Shown here piece after piece: positions 37,412 through 44,599 of a stretch of 64,000 bases of DNA. Made by a program: the position numbers and the translations under genes. Source of the DNA: Jatrophihabitans cynanchi. GTDB lineage: Bacteria > Actinomycetota > Actinomycetes > Mycobacteriales > Jatrophihabitantaceae. The notes below the pieces were generated by a model, which ran no database searches, had not been told where the DNA came from, and was given only the letters and a program-made list of their open reading frames with translations. The stretch covers positions 2,666,001 to 2,730,000 of the forward strand of contig NZ_CP097463.1 of assembly GCF_027247405.1 (NCBI RefSeq), read 5' to 3'. Within the stretch, counting starts at the first letter, position 1. Each line of letters opens with the position of its first letter.

Positions 37412-37711
37412 ATGTGCGGTGCTCCGGCCCAGACCCCCACGCTGCCCGCGGGCGTCGACCTCGAAACCGAGACGGTGATCTACGGCGTCGTGAGCAAGGA
37501 CGGCGCGCCCGTCCCGTCGGCCTATGTCCGGCTGCTCGACGCGAGCGGGGAGTTCACCGCAGAGGTGGTCACGTCCGCCACGGGTGACTTCCGGTTCTTC
37601 GCCGCGCCCGGCGACTGGACGCTGTCGGTGCTGCACAAGGACGGCAAGGTGCGCCAGCAGGTCCACGCCGCCGCGCCGGGCCTGACCGAGGCGTCGCTGC
37701 ACCTCCGATAA
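37412..37711 (+). CDS. sseC: SseC-type protein (DUF1416)
   Basis: 99 residues, beginning MCGAPAQTPTLPAGVDLETETVIYGVV and continuing as a small all-beta (transthyretin/carboxypeptidase-regulatory-like) domain with AYVRLLDASGEFTAEVVTSATGDFRFFAAPGDWTLSVLH (in part). DUF1416 proteins accompany thiosulfate sulfurtransferases in actinobacteria and are thought to support thiosulfate use, without a demonstrated activity. Stop and start are separated by one base from cysA, so translation is coupled. The conserved N-terminal cysteine (Cys2) could carry sulfur. Confidence 0.92.
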   Translation: MCGAPAQTPTLPAGVDLETETVIYGVVSKDGAPVPSAYVRLLDASGEFTAEVVTSATGDFRFFAAPGDWTLSVLHKDGKVRQQVHAAAPGLTEASLHLR

Positions 37712-37716
37712 CCCGA

Positions 37717-37759
37717 TCGTGCAACCTCCTGCGGGCGCACGCCGCGGGAGGTTGCACGA
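37717..37759. terminator. Strong hairpin terminator after cysA-sseC
   Basis: Arms 37717-37734 and 37742-37759 pair over 18 positions with one G-U wobble around a 7-base loop. The arm carries CCGATCGTGCAAC, the same block as the purA terminator at 3729. It starts 6 bases past the sseC stop and has no T-tract. Confidence 0.8.
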
Positions 37760-37781
37760 CCAGGTGGCATATCCTGCCGGT

Positions 37782-37880
37782 ATGGAAGCGACCTATCTCG
37801 TCATCCTGATCGCGACGTTCGTGGCGATCACCGTCGTGTCGCTCTACATCGTGGCCAAGCTCTACTCCGGTCAGCGGTGA
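37782..37880 (+). CDS. Possible 32-residue single-helix membrane protein
   Basis: ATG at 37782 opens a 32-codon ORF, MEATYLVILIATFVAITVVSLYIVAKLYSGQR, whose middle is one clean transmembrane helix and whose end is basic. TATCCT (37770-37775) ends 6 bases before the ATG, a leaderless promoter. It lies between a terminator hairpin and the nitrobindin-like gene, 25 bases ahead of the latter, so it may be its leader or an independent small protein. Not shown to be conserved. Confidence 0.5.
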   Translation: MEATYLVILIATFVAITVVSLYIVAKLYSGQR

Positions 37881-37905
37881 GCCGGGCGGACGGCGCGGCA
37901 GCTCG

Positions 37906-38430
37906 GTGAACGCACCGGTCGCCGACACCGCGGATCTGCGCACCGGGGTGCCGATCCACGACGCGTTGCTCGCACTGCTGCCCCTCGTCGGGCGCTGGGA
38001 GGGTGGCGGCGATGGGGTCGTCGCCTCGACGGGCGCGCAGTTCCGGTACCGCCAGCAGCTGAGCTTCGTGCACGACGGACGGCCGTTCCTGGCCTACGAG
38101 GCCCGTTCCTGGCTGGTCGACGAGGCGGGCGAGACGATCCGGCTGGCCTGGCGTGAGTCCGGGTTCTGGCGTCCGGGCGGCGGACAGGACGATGTCGAGG
38201 CGGTGATCTCGTCCAACACCGGGCAGGCGCTGCTGTACGTCGGAGTGGCCGGCGATCAGCGCTGGGACCTGCGCTCCATCTCGGCGGTGCCGACCCCGAC
38301 CGCGCGCGAGGTCGACGGCGAGCGGCGGCTGTACGCGGTGGTCGGCACCGAGCTGGTCTACGCGACCGAACTCGCCCCGGCCGGCCGGCCCTATGCGGCG
38401 CACCTGAACGCGCGGCTGGCCCGGGTCTGA
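37906..38430 (+). CDS. Nitrobindin-like FABP-fold heme protein (DUF1794)
   Basis: 174 residues with a ten-strand beta-barrel signature: LLPLVGRWEGGGDGVV (about 21-36, GxWxGxG), RYRQQLSFVHDGRPFLAYEARSW (in part) and GFWRPGGG. The barrel ends with PYAAHLNARLARV, whose histidine is in the place of the nitrobindin proximal heme ligand. Nitrobindins bind ferric heme and isomerise peroxynitrite. GTG start at 37906. It follows the sulfurtransferase operon as in mycobacteria, and a TetR gene converges 13 bases after it. Confidence 0.86.
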   Translation: MNAPVADTADLRTGVPIHDALLALLPLVGRWEGGGDGVVASTGAQFRYRQQLSFVHDGRPFLAYEARSWLVDEAGETIRLAWRESGFWRPGGGQDDVEAVISSNTGQALLYVGVAGDQRWDLRSISAVPTPTAREVDGERRLYAVVGTELVYATELAPAGRPYAAHLNARLARV

Positions 38431-38443
38431 CCGGCGGGGAAGC

Positions 38444-39103
38444 TCAGTCCGGCAGCGCCATGTCGGCGTCCAGCTCGAGACCGAGCGTGCTCCCCATGTT
38501 CTCGATGATCAGCCACACCTGGGTGCTGAGCGCCTCGGTCAGCTCCGACCGCGGCACGTCGCGGTGTTCCAGCCACCAGGCCGCGCTGGCGTCGACCATC
38601 CCCACCACGCCCACCATCACCCGCTCGGCAGGAGCGGTGGCGGCCCCCAGCAGGCGCAGGTAGTGCTGCACCAGCGCGGTGAGCTCGGCGGCGAAGACCG
38701 ACTTCGCGTCCGCGGTACTCGCGTCCTTGGCCGGGACGGCATACGCGTGCTGGGCGAGGAAGCGGTACAGGTTCGGGTGCTCCTCGATCCAGGCCAGGTG
38801 TGCCTCGACGGAAGCGCCGATGATCTGCCGTGGTGAGCCGCGCGTTCCCAGCGCGTGGCGGATCCGGGTGCCGAGCTCGTTCGCGACGTGTGCCGACACG
38901 GCCAGGTCGAGCGCCCGCTTGCCGTCGAAGTGCCGGTACACGTGCGTGCGCGGGACGCCGGCGTACTGCGCGATCTGGCCGGTCAGGGCATCCGGGCCGT
39001 GCTCCTCGATCGCGGTGATCGCGGCGGTGATGATCGCCAGCCGGCGCTCGCGACGGTGCGGGTCCCAGCGGGTCGATCGCCCGTCCCGCGCCCGCTCGGC
39101 CAT
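38444..39103 (-). CDS. TetR-family regulator divergent from the diiron oxygenase
   Basis: 219 residues. The helix-turn-helix is ALTGQIAQYAGVPRTHVYRHFDGKRALDLAV (about 39-69), with YRHFDGKRAL closely matching the TetR consensus. A basic N-terminus (STRWDPHRRERRLAIITAAI) precedes it. The C-terminal domain is a TetR_C-like helical bundle. The gene starts 134 bases from the AurF-like oxygenase on the other strand, and a direct-repeat element lies between; it is the probable regulator of that gene. Confidence 0.92.
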   Translation of the reverse strand: MAERARDGRSTRWDPHRRERRLAIITAAITAIEEHGPDALTGQIAQYAGVPRTHVYRHFDGKRALDLAVSAHVANELGTRIRHALGTRGSPRQIIGASVEAHLAWIEEHPNLYRFLAQHAYAVPAKDASTADAKSVFAAELTALVQHYLRLLGAATAPAERVMVGVVGMVDASAAWWLEHRDVPRSELTEALSTQVWLIIENMGSTLGLELDADMALPD

Positions 39104-39144
39104 TCCGGCAGCCTAACGACCGGCCCGACCGGCACCGCGTGAGT

Positions 39145-39190
39145 TGCCTGTTACAGCTTGTCTTATGAAGTTCTGCCTGGTACACCTTGT
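39145..39190. promoter_or_regulatory. Two 17-bp direct repeats in the TetR/oxygenase intergenic region
   Basis: 39145-39161 and 39174-39190 share tgcctgNtacaNcttgt (15 of 17 identical), spaced 29 bp. No other such pair is seen in the window. They flank the likely oxygenase promoter and are the best candidates for the binding site of the divergent TetR protein. Confidence 0.6.
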
Positions 39191-39237
39191 GGCAGGTAGT
39201 CCTGACGATGAGCGATCCAGGCGAGAGGTGGTCAGCC

Positions 39238-40128
39238 ATGACCGCGGTCCAGAACCTGCAGGCCCGGACGGCCGAGCGGCTGCTCAAGTCGTCGTCCAAG
39301 AACTCCTACGACCCCCAACTCGACATCGACTGGGACGCAGAGATCCCGGACGAACTGGCGTACCTGCCGATGGAGCGGGTCTCGCTGTACGGCACCGCGC
39401 TGTGGGCCGAGATGAGCGAACGGCAGCGTCGCGAGCTGTCCAAGCTGGAGCTGATGAGCGTGGCCGGCACCGGCCTGTGGTTCGAGATCATCCTGATCCA
39501 GATGCTGGCTCGCTACGCCTACCACCAGGACCCGCAGGCCGCGCACACCCAGTACGCGCTGACCGAGATCGGTGACGAGACCCGGCACGTGATCATGTTC
39601 GCGAAGCTGATCAACCGGCTCGGCGCGCCGACCTTGCGGCCGCGGCCGTTCGTGCACAACCTGGCCCGGCTGTACAAGGCGACCGCGCGGGGCGTGTCGG
39701 TGTTCGCGCCGGTGCTGGTCGCCGAGGAGGTCACCGACCGGTTGCAGCGCGCGACGATGAACGACGAAGCGATCAACCCGCTGATCCGCATGGTCAACCG
39801 CATCCACGTGGTGGAGGAGGCGCGGCACGTGCGCTTCGCCCGCGAGGAGGTGGCGAGGCTGATGCCGGGCCTCGGCCCGGTCCGCCGATTCATCGCCACC
39901 ACCGTCTCGGCGGTCTCGGCCGCGTTCGTCATCAGCTCGCTGATCAACCCGGACGTCTACGAGCGGGCCGGCCTCGACAAGCGCCGTGCCGTTCGCGAGG
40001 CGCGCCGCAACCCGCACAACCACGAGACCCGCCGCTGGATGGGCGAGAAGATCATGGCGTTCCTCGGCGAGCAGGGCCTGATCACCTGGAACGCCAAGCC
40101 GATCTACCGCCTGGTGCACCTGATCTGA
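39238..40128 (+). CDS. AurF-like diiron oxygenase
   Basis: 296 residues of the p-aminobenzoate N-oxygenase-like family (PF11583 type). Carboxylate/histidine ligands are visible in EIILIQMLARYAYHQ (about 83-97), EIGDETRHVIMF (about 111-122), APVLVAEEVTDRLQR (about 157-171) and VVEEARHVRFAREE (about 192-205), the E-x-x-H pairs of a ferritin-like four-helix diiron site. The start at 39238 is preceded by GAGAGGTGG; the upstream ATG at 39208 is an alternative. Family members N-oxygenate arylamines or hydroxylate small molecules; the substrate is unknown. Divergent TetR and downstream ABC exporter may belong to the same response. Confidence 0.88.
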   Translation: MTAVQNLQARTAERLLKSSSKNSYDPQLDIDWDAEIPDELAYLPMERVSLYGTALWAEMSERQRRELSKLELMSVAGTGLWFEIILIQMLARYAYHQDPQAAHTQYALTEIGDETRHVIMFAKLINRLGAPTLRPRPFVHNLARLYKATARGVSVFAPVLVAEEVTDRLQRATMNDEAINPLIRMVNRIHVVEEARHVRFAREEVARLMPGLGPVRRFIATTVSAVSAAFVISSLINPDVYERAGLDKRRAVREARRNPHNHETRRWMGEKIMAFLGEQGLITWNAKPIYRLVHLI

Positions 40129-40135
40129 TCGGCCG

Positions 40136-40951
40136 TCAGCTGTCCCGGCCGCACAGCGCGAACCCGGCGAGCACCGCGCCCAGGGCGTACAGCCCGAAGA
40201 CGCCGAGCCCGGCCCACGCCGAGAGCGCGCCCTGCTTGTGCACGAGTGTGAGGATCTGGCTGCCGGCGTTGGCCGGCAGGTACTCGATCACCGTGTTGCG
40301 CCAGCTGGTCGGGAGCAGGTCCACCAGGGCGCTCGGCGCGAACAGCACGCCGAAGAACGCGGTCAGTGCCCCGGCCGTGTGCCGGATCGCGGTGCCCAGG
40401 CCGAAGCCGAGCACGGCCACCAGGGTCAGGTAGAGGCCGGAGCCGAACACGGCGCTCAGCACGCCCGGGTCGGCGAGCGAGACGCCGGCGTGCTTGCCGG
40501 CGAGCAGCGCCTGGCCCGAGCCGAACGCCGCGAAGCACGAGATCCCGGCCAGGACGAAGGTCGAGGCGGCCACGACGAGGGCCTTGGCCGCGATCAGCGC
40601 GCGTCGCTGCGGCACCGCGCAGAAGCTGGCCCGGATCATCCCGGTGGTGTGCTCGGAACTGATCGCCATCGCCGCGATCACGCCGACCACGATCTGGACG
40701 AGGTACACGCCGCTCAGCGAGACGTTCGTTGCGTCGAAGTCGGGGTCGAGCGGGCCATGCTGGTGGGCCCAGCGCGCGCCCAGGAACACGCCCAGGCCGA
40801 TGGTGCCGAGCACGATCACGGCGGCGCTGAGCCGGTTCGAGCGCAGCGTCCGCAGCTTCGTCCACTCGGACAGCAGCAGGTTGCCGAAGCCGACGCTCTG
40901 GTGCAGCGCCGGACGCGTCGCCGGCGGGACGGCCGCGGTCGGTGTGGTCAT
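40136..40951 (-). CDS. ABC-2-type transporter permease
   Basis: 271 residues with about six hydrophobic helices. It opens with a cytoplasmic LLLSEWTKLRTLRSNRLSA (about 26-44), typical of ABC-2 permeases that face an ATPase without a signal sequence, then AVIVLGTIGLGVFLG and AISSEHTTGMIRASFCAVPQRR. The exported compound is unknown. Four-base overlap (ATGA) with the ATPase gene upstream shows coupling. Note that 7 bases only separate it from the convergent oxygenase. Confidence 0.9.
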   Translation of the reverse strand: MTTPTAAVPPATRPALHQSVGFGNLLLSEWTKLRTLRSNRLSAAVIVLGTIGLGVFLGARWAHQHGPLDPDFDATNVSLSGVYLVQIVVGVIAAMAISSEHTTGMIRASFCAVPQRRALIAAKALVVAASTFVLAGISCFAAFGSGQALLAGKHAGVSLADPGVLSAVFGSGLYLTLVAVLGFGLGTAIRHTAGALTAFFGVLFAPSALVDLLPTSWRNTVIEYLPANAGSQILTLVHKQGALSAWAGLGVFGLYALGAVLAGFALCGRDS

Positions 40952-41862
40952 GACGCGCCGCTCTCCGACGCGAAGTCGACCGAGCCCGCGGTCAGCTCGA
41001 GGAAGGCGGCCTCGAGCGAGGCCTGCTGCGGGGACAGCTCGTGCAGCACGACTCCCGCGCGCCCGGCCAGCTCACCGACGGCCGCGCAGTCCAGGCCGGA
41101 CACCTCCAACCCGCCGTCGCGATGCGGCCGCACGGTCGCGCCGGCCGCTCGCAGCCGCGGCGCGAGCACGGTGTCGTCCGGCGAGCGCACCAGCACGTAG
41201 CCGGACACGCTGGCGGCGATCACCTCGGCCACGCTCGCGTCGGCCAGCAGCCGGCCGCGGCCGACGACGATCAGGTGGTCCGCGGTCAGCGCCATCTCGC
41301 TCATCAGGTGACTGGAGACGAAGATGGTCCGCCCCTGCGCGGCCAGGGTCCGCAACAGGCTTCGGATCCAATGGATGCCCTCCGGGTCCAGGCCGTTCAC
41401 CGGTTCGTCGCACAGCAGTACGGCAGGGTCACCGAGCAGCGCGGCGGCCAGCCCGAGACGCTGGCTCATGCCGAGGGAGAAGGTGCGTGCGCGCCTGCCG
41501 GCCGCCTCGCCCAGCCCGACCAGGCCGAGCACCTCGTGGACCCGGCGGCGTCCGATGCCGTTGCTCTGCGCCAGGCAGAGCAGGTGGTGGTACGCGCTGC
41601 GGCCGCCGTGCACGGCGCGCGATTCGAGCACGGCGCCGACCTCCCACAGCGGGCGGTGATGCGCCGGGTACTGACGGCCCAGCACGAGCGCCGTGCCGCG
41701 CGTCGGCCGGTCCAGGCCGAGGATCATCCGCATGGTGGTCGACTTGCCCGCACCGTTCGGGCCCAGGAACCCGGTGACATGCCCCGGCCGGACGTCGAAG
41801 CTGAGATCGTCCACCGCGCGGGTGCGCCCGTAGTCCTTGGTCAGTCCGCGTACCTCGATCAT
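40948..41862 (-). CDS. ABC transporter ATP-binding protein (ABC-2/CcmA-like)
   Basis: 304 residues from the ATG at 41862. Walker A GFLGPNGAGKST (about 33-44), Q-loop region GAVLESRAVH, ABC signature FSLGMSQRLGLAAALLG (about 132-148), Walker B VLLCDEPVNGLDP (about 151-163), H-loop FVSSHLMSEM. A C-terminal extension of about 90 residues follows the nucleotide-binding domain, as in many drug- or lipid-export ATPases. It powers the coupled permease, with which it overlaps by 4 bases. Confidence 0.95.
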   Translation of the reverse strand: MIEVRGLTKDYGRTRAVDDLSFDVRPGHVTGFLGPNGAGKSTTMRMILGLDRPTRGTALVLGRQYPAHHRPLWEVGAVLESRAVHGGRSAYHHLLCLAQSNGIGRRRVHEVLGLVGLGEAAGRRARTFSLGMSQRLGLAAALLGDPAVLLCDEPVNGLDPEGIHWIRSLLRTLAAQGRTIFVSSHLMSEMALTADHLIVVGRGRLLADASVAEVIAASVSGYVLVRSPDDTVLAPRLRAAGATVRPHRDGGLEVSGLDCAAVGELAGRAGVVLHELSPQQASLEAAFLELTAGSVDFASESGAS

Positions 41863-41946
41863 GCGAGCAGCGTGCGCGCCGGACCGGCTGGCGCGCATCG
41901 GGGCCGCACCCTGAGATCGACCCTGAATGCACCCGGACACAGGACA

Positions 41947-42003
41947 GCCCCCGGATCTTGTCCGCCGAGGCGGGCCGGCTGGACGGGCCGACGATCCGGG
42001 GGC
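41947..42003 (-). terminator. Nested stem-loop in the ABC/pabC intergenic region
   Basis: Arms 41947-41957 and 41993-42003 are exact 11-bp reverse complements; the 35-base loop contains a second hairpin (CCGCC/GGCGG, around 41962-41974). It lies downstream of the 12-codon ORF on the same strand, so it may end that transcript, or may be a structured RNA. The rest of the 323-base intergenic region shows nothing further that I can name. Confidence 0.5.
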
Positions 42004-42083
42004 CGGGTAGCTGCCTGGTAGTGCTCGCCGCCGTCGCCGGCGGACCGGGCAGAGCCATGCAGGTCCGTTGTCTTGTACAGCGG

Positions 42084-42122
42084 CTAGCTGGCAGCCACCT
42101 CACGTGTCCTAGAAGTATTCAA
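42084..42122 (-). CDS. Twelve-codon ORF with an exceptionally strong Shine-Dalgarno
   Basis: On the minus strand AAGGAGGTGGTCC (42139-42127) matches the 16S anti-SD over about 11 bases. Ten bases after its GGAGG core a TTG opens LNTSRTREVAAS and stops at TAG (42086-42084). The ORF is closer in context to pabC (stop 64 bases upstream) than to anything else. Such a perfect ribosome site for a 12-residue peptide is unusual; I infer translation, but the role is unknown. Confidence 0.5.
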   Translation of the reverse strand: MNTSRTREVAAS

Positions 42123-42185
42123 CTGCGGACCACCTCCTTCCTCGTGTACCGACGAAGGTACGACGAAGATCGGACGACGGCAACG

Positions 42186-43046
42186 CTATTGCCGACCGAA
42201 GCCGCACAGCGTCCGGACCTCGGCGGTACGTGCGGTGTCGCGGGCCCGGACGACGCCGTCGATGCGGACGACGTCCACCGGGCCGCGGACGCTGCCGACC
42301 AGCCAGAGCGAGTCCGCGGCGAACAGGTCGGCAACCCGGGCCCGCGCCGCCTCGGTGCGCCAGCCGGCCGCAGCTGCGCGCTCGAACAGCAACTGCTGGG
42401 TGGTGCCGCCCAGGATGCCGGTGCCGTCCAGCGGGGTCGTGAACAGGGCCCGTCCCACCGCCCACACCACCGAGCTGGTCGGTGCCTCCAGCACGAAACC
42501 GTCCGCGCTGACGAAGATCACGTCCTCCGCGCCGCGCCGCACGGCCTCGCGCTGCGCCGCCATGTTCACCGCGTAGGAGAGGGCCTTCACCCCGCCGAGC
42601 AGCCACGGCGCGCGGGCGAACGCGTCGGCCGCGGTGCCGCGGTCCAGGGTCGCCACCGCGATCCCGTCCCGGCGCTGGCGCGGGTATTCGGCCGGCAGCG
42701 CGCTGACCGTGAGCAGCCCCACCGGCGTCCCGCCTGCCGGGCCGCGGGTGAGCAGCAGCTTCATCGCCCACTCGCCGGGCGTGACACAGGCGGCCAGCGC
42801 CTTGTCGACCAGCACCCGCCACTCGTCCGCGTCGAACGGAAGCTGCAGCGCCGAGGCGGATCGCCGCATCCGGGCCAGGTGCGCATCCAGCTTGTCGACC
42901 TGGCTGCGGCCGGAGCCGTCGGTGCGGACCCGGCATCCCTCGAAGCAGCCGTCGCCGCGGGTCAGGCCGGGATCGTCGGCGTGGACCACCGCGCTACGGG
43001 GATCGACGAGCCCGGTGCCGAGCAGCCCCAGTAACGTCAGCGTCAC
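42186..43046 (-). CDS. pabC: Class IV aminotransferase, aminodeoxychorismate lyase-like
   Basis: 286 residues of the branched-chain aminotransferase/ADC lyase fold. The PLP lysine is in GGVKALSYAVNMAAQREA (about 152-169), the cofactor loop GDGCFEGCRV (about 31-40), and VIFVSADGFVLEAPTSSVVW contains the conserved E-x-x-x-S/T-N-like region. ADC lyase makes p-aminobenzoate for folate; some paralogues are D-amino-acid aminotransferases, so the product is not proved. GTG start at 43046. Neighbourhood with ygfZ, as in mycobacteria, favours the folate role. Confidence 0.88.
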   Translation of the reverse strand: MTLTLLGLLGTGLVDPRSAVVHADDPGLTRGDGCFEGCRVRTDGSGRSQVDKLDAHLARMRRSASALQLPFDADEWRVLVDKALAACVTPGEWAMKLLLTRGPAGGTPVGLLTVSALPAEYPRQRRDGIAVATLDRGTAADAFARAPWLLGGVKALSYAVNMAAQREAVRRGAEDVIFVSADGFVLEAPTSSVVWAVGRALFTTPLDGTGILGGTTQQLLFERAAAAGWRTEAARARVADLFAADSLWLVGSVRGPVDVVRIDGVVRARDTARTAEVRTLCGFGRQ

Positions 43047-43074
43047 CGCGCCAGGCTACCTACCATGGACCCCG

Positions 43075-43521
43075 ATGCATGCACCCGACGACCTGCACGC
43101 CGGCGAGCTCGATCTGGCCGGCGAACTTCGCGCGCGCGGCCTTCGGCTGACCGCCCAGCGCGAACTGGTGCTGCGCGCGGTCCGCGAACTGCGGCACGCG
43201 ACCCCGGAGCAGCTCAGCGAGGCGGTCCCCGGGGTCGACGTCACCACCGTCTACCGGACCCTGGAACTGCTCGAGGAGCTCGGCCTGGTCAAGCACACGC
43301 ACCTGGGCCACGGTGCGGCGTCGTACCGGCCGGCGGACGACGAGCACATCCACGTGGTCTGCCACGAGTGCGGCGCCGTGGTCGACGCGCCCCCGGACAC
43401 CGTGGACGCGCTGGAGAAGCGGCTGCTCGACGAGCGCGGCTTCGTGCTGGACCGCGCCCACTTCACCGTGTTCGGCCGGTGCGGGACCTGCGCGGAACAA
43501 TCCCCGGCCAAGGAGCGATGA
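43075..43521 (+). CDS. Fur-family metal-dependent regulator
   Basis: 148 residues. The winged helix holds LRLTAQRELVLRAVREL (about 23-39) and VDVTTVYRTLELLEELGLV (about 57-75). The dimerisation half has the metal-binding cluster HIHVVCHECGAV (about 94-105) and a C-terminal GRCGTC pair, so both CxxC motifs of a structural zinc site are intact. It may be Fur, Zur, Nur or PerR; sequence alone does not choose. TACCAT lies 8 bases before the ATG (leaderless). Directly upstream of ygfZ (7 bases between genes). Confidence 0.92.
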   Translation: MHAPDDLHAGELDLAGELRARGLRLTAQRELVLRAVRELRHATPEQLSEAVPGVDVTTVYRTLELLEELGLVKHTHLGHGAASYRPADDEHIHVVCHECGAVVDAPPDTVDALEKRLLDERGFVLDRAHFTVFGRCGTCAEQSPAKER

Positions 43522-43528
43522 CACCTGC

Positions 43529-44560
43529 ATGAGCATCGAAGTGGACGGCGCGGTCGCCGGCACCGGAGTGGACGTCGGCGTGCCGTGGCATTACGGCGAC
43601 CCGCTGCGTGAGCAGCGTGTCCTGGCCGAGGGCGCCGGCCTGATCGACCGGTCGAATCGCGACGTCCTGACCGTCACCGGCGAGGATCGGCTGCCCTGGC
43701 TGCACACGATCTGCTCGCAGCACGTGGAGCGGCTCGCCGACGGCGACAGCACCGAGTCGCTCGTGCTGTCGCCGCACGGGCACGTCGAGCAGCACTGGGA
43801 GCTGACCGAACTGGACGCGACGGTCTGGCTGGACACCGAGCCGGGCGCCGCCGTCGTCGTGCTGGACTATCTCCAGAAGATGCGCTTCCTCAAGCGTGTC
43901 GAGCCGGTCGACGTCTCCGCCGGCTGGGCCGTGTTGACGCTGGCGGGCCCGCGCACCGCCGACGTACTTGCGGCCGCGGAGCTGCCCGTGCCGCCCGCGG
44001 GCCGCGCGGTGGCGCTGCCCGGCGAGCCCGGCGGATTCGTGCGCGGCCGGCGATGGCCGGCGGGTGCTGTCGACCTGCTGGTGCCGCGGGCCGCGCAGGC
44101 CGCCCGCTCGCACGCGTTGACCGCGGCCGGTGCCCGGCCGGTCGGGCTGTGGGCCTTCGAGGCGCTGCGGGTCGAGCAGCGCCGGCCGCGGCTCGGCTTC
44201 GAGACCGACCACCGCACCATCCCGCACGAGGTGGGCTGGATCGGCAGTGCGGTGCACCTGCAGAAGGGCTGCTACCGCGGGCAGGAGACGGTGGCCCGGG
44301 TGCAGAACCTGGGCAAGCCGCCGCGCCGGCTGGTGCTGCTGCACCTGTCCGGTGACGCCGACGAGCTGCCGCCGGCGGGTACGCCGGTGCTTTCCGGCGA
44401 GCGTGCCGTGGGGTTCCTCGGAACCGCGGTGCACCACTACGAGCTGGGCCCGATCGCGCTCGCCGTGATCAAGCGGACTATCCCGGACGACGCCGCGCTG
44501 ACCGTCGCCGGCGCACCGGTCGCGGTCGACGTGGCGGCGCCGGCCGTACCCGGCGCCTGA
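43529..44560 (+). CDS. ygfZ: Folate-binding protein YgfZ (GcvT-related, iron-sulfur cluster assembly)
   Basis: 343 residues with the aminomethyltransferase-like fold. The family signature KGCYRGQETVARVQNLGKPPRR (about 248-269, quoted in two pieces) carries the conserved cysteine, and the N-terminal third has LLPHGHV-like VLSPHGHVEQHWELTE (about 75-90). YgfZ uses tetrahydrofolate to support assembly or repair of certain Fe-S clusters, for example in MiaB-type enzymes. The last codon overlaps a perfect palindromic terminator. It follows the Fur-family gene, which may link it to metal status. Confidence 0.93.
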   Translation: MSIEVDGAVAGTGVDVGVPWHYGDPLREQRVLAEGAGLIDRSNRDVLTVTGEDRLPWLHTICSQHVERLADGDSTESLVLSPHGHVEQHWELTELDATVWLDTEPGAAVVVLDYLQKMRFLKRVEPVDVSAGWAVLTLAGPRTADVLAAAELPVPPAGRAVALPGEPGGFVRGRRWPAGAVDLLVPRAAQAARSHALTAAGARPVGLWAFEALRVEQRRPRLGFETDHRTIPHEVGWIGSAVHLQKGCYRGQETVARVQNLGKPPRRLVLLHLSGDADELPPAGTPVLSGERAVGFLGTAVHHYELGPIALAVIKRTIPDDAALTVAGAPVAVDVAAPAVPGA

Positions 44561-44576
44561 TCAGGCGCCGGGTACG
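44545..44576. terminator. Perfect 32-bp palindrome, bidirectional terminator
   Basis: 44545-44560 and 44561-44576 are exact reverse complements with no spacer; the fold leaves a 4-base loop. The ygfZ stop codon (44558-44560) sits inside the left arm. It separates convergent ygfZ (+) and the MMPL gene (-), whose stop is 24 bases beyond. Confidence 0.85.
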
Positions 44577-44599
44577 TTCGCTCGGCGAACCGGGCAAGG

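Noticed and set aside
39145-39190. CRISPR-like repeat pair
   Set aside because: Only two copies, 17 bp, imperfect, and sited in a divergent promoter region; no cas genes.
42113-42140. Possible fragment of the 16S rRNA 3' end (ACCTCCTT)
   Set aside because: Only the anti-SD-like core matches; the flanks do not, and on the minus strand it reads naturally as a Shine-Dalgarno.
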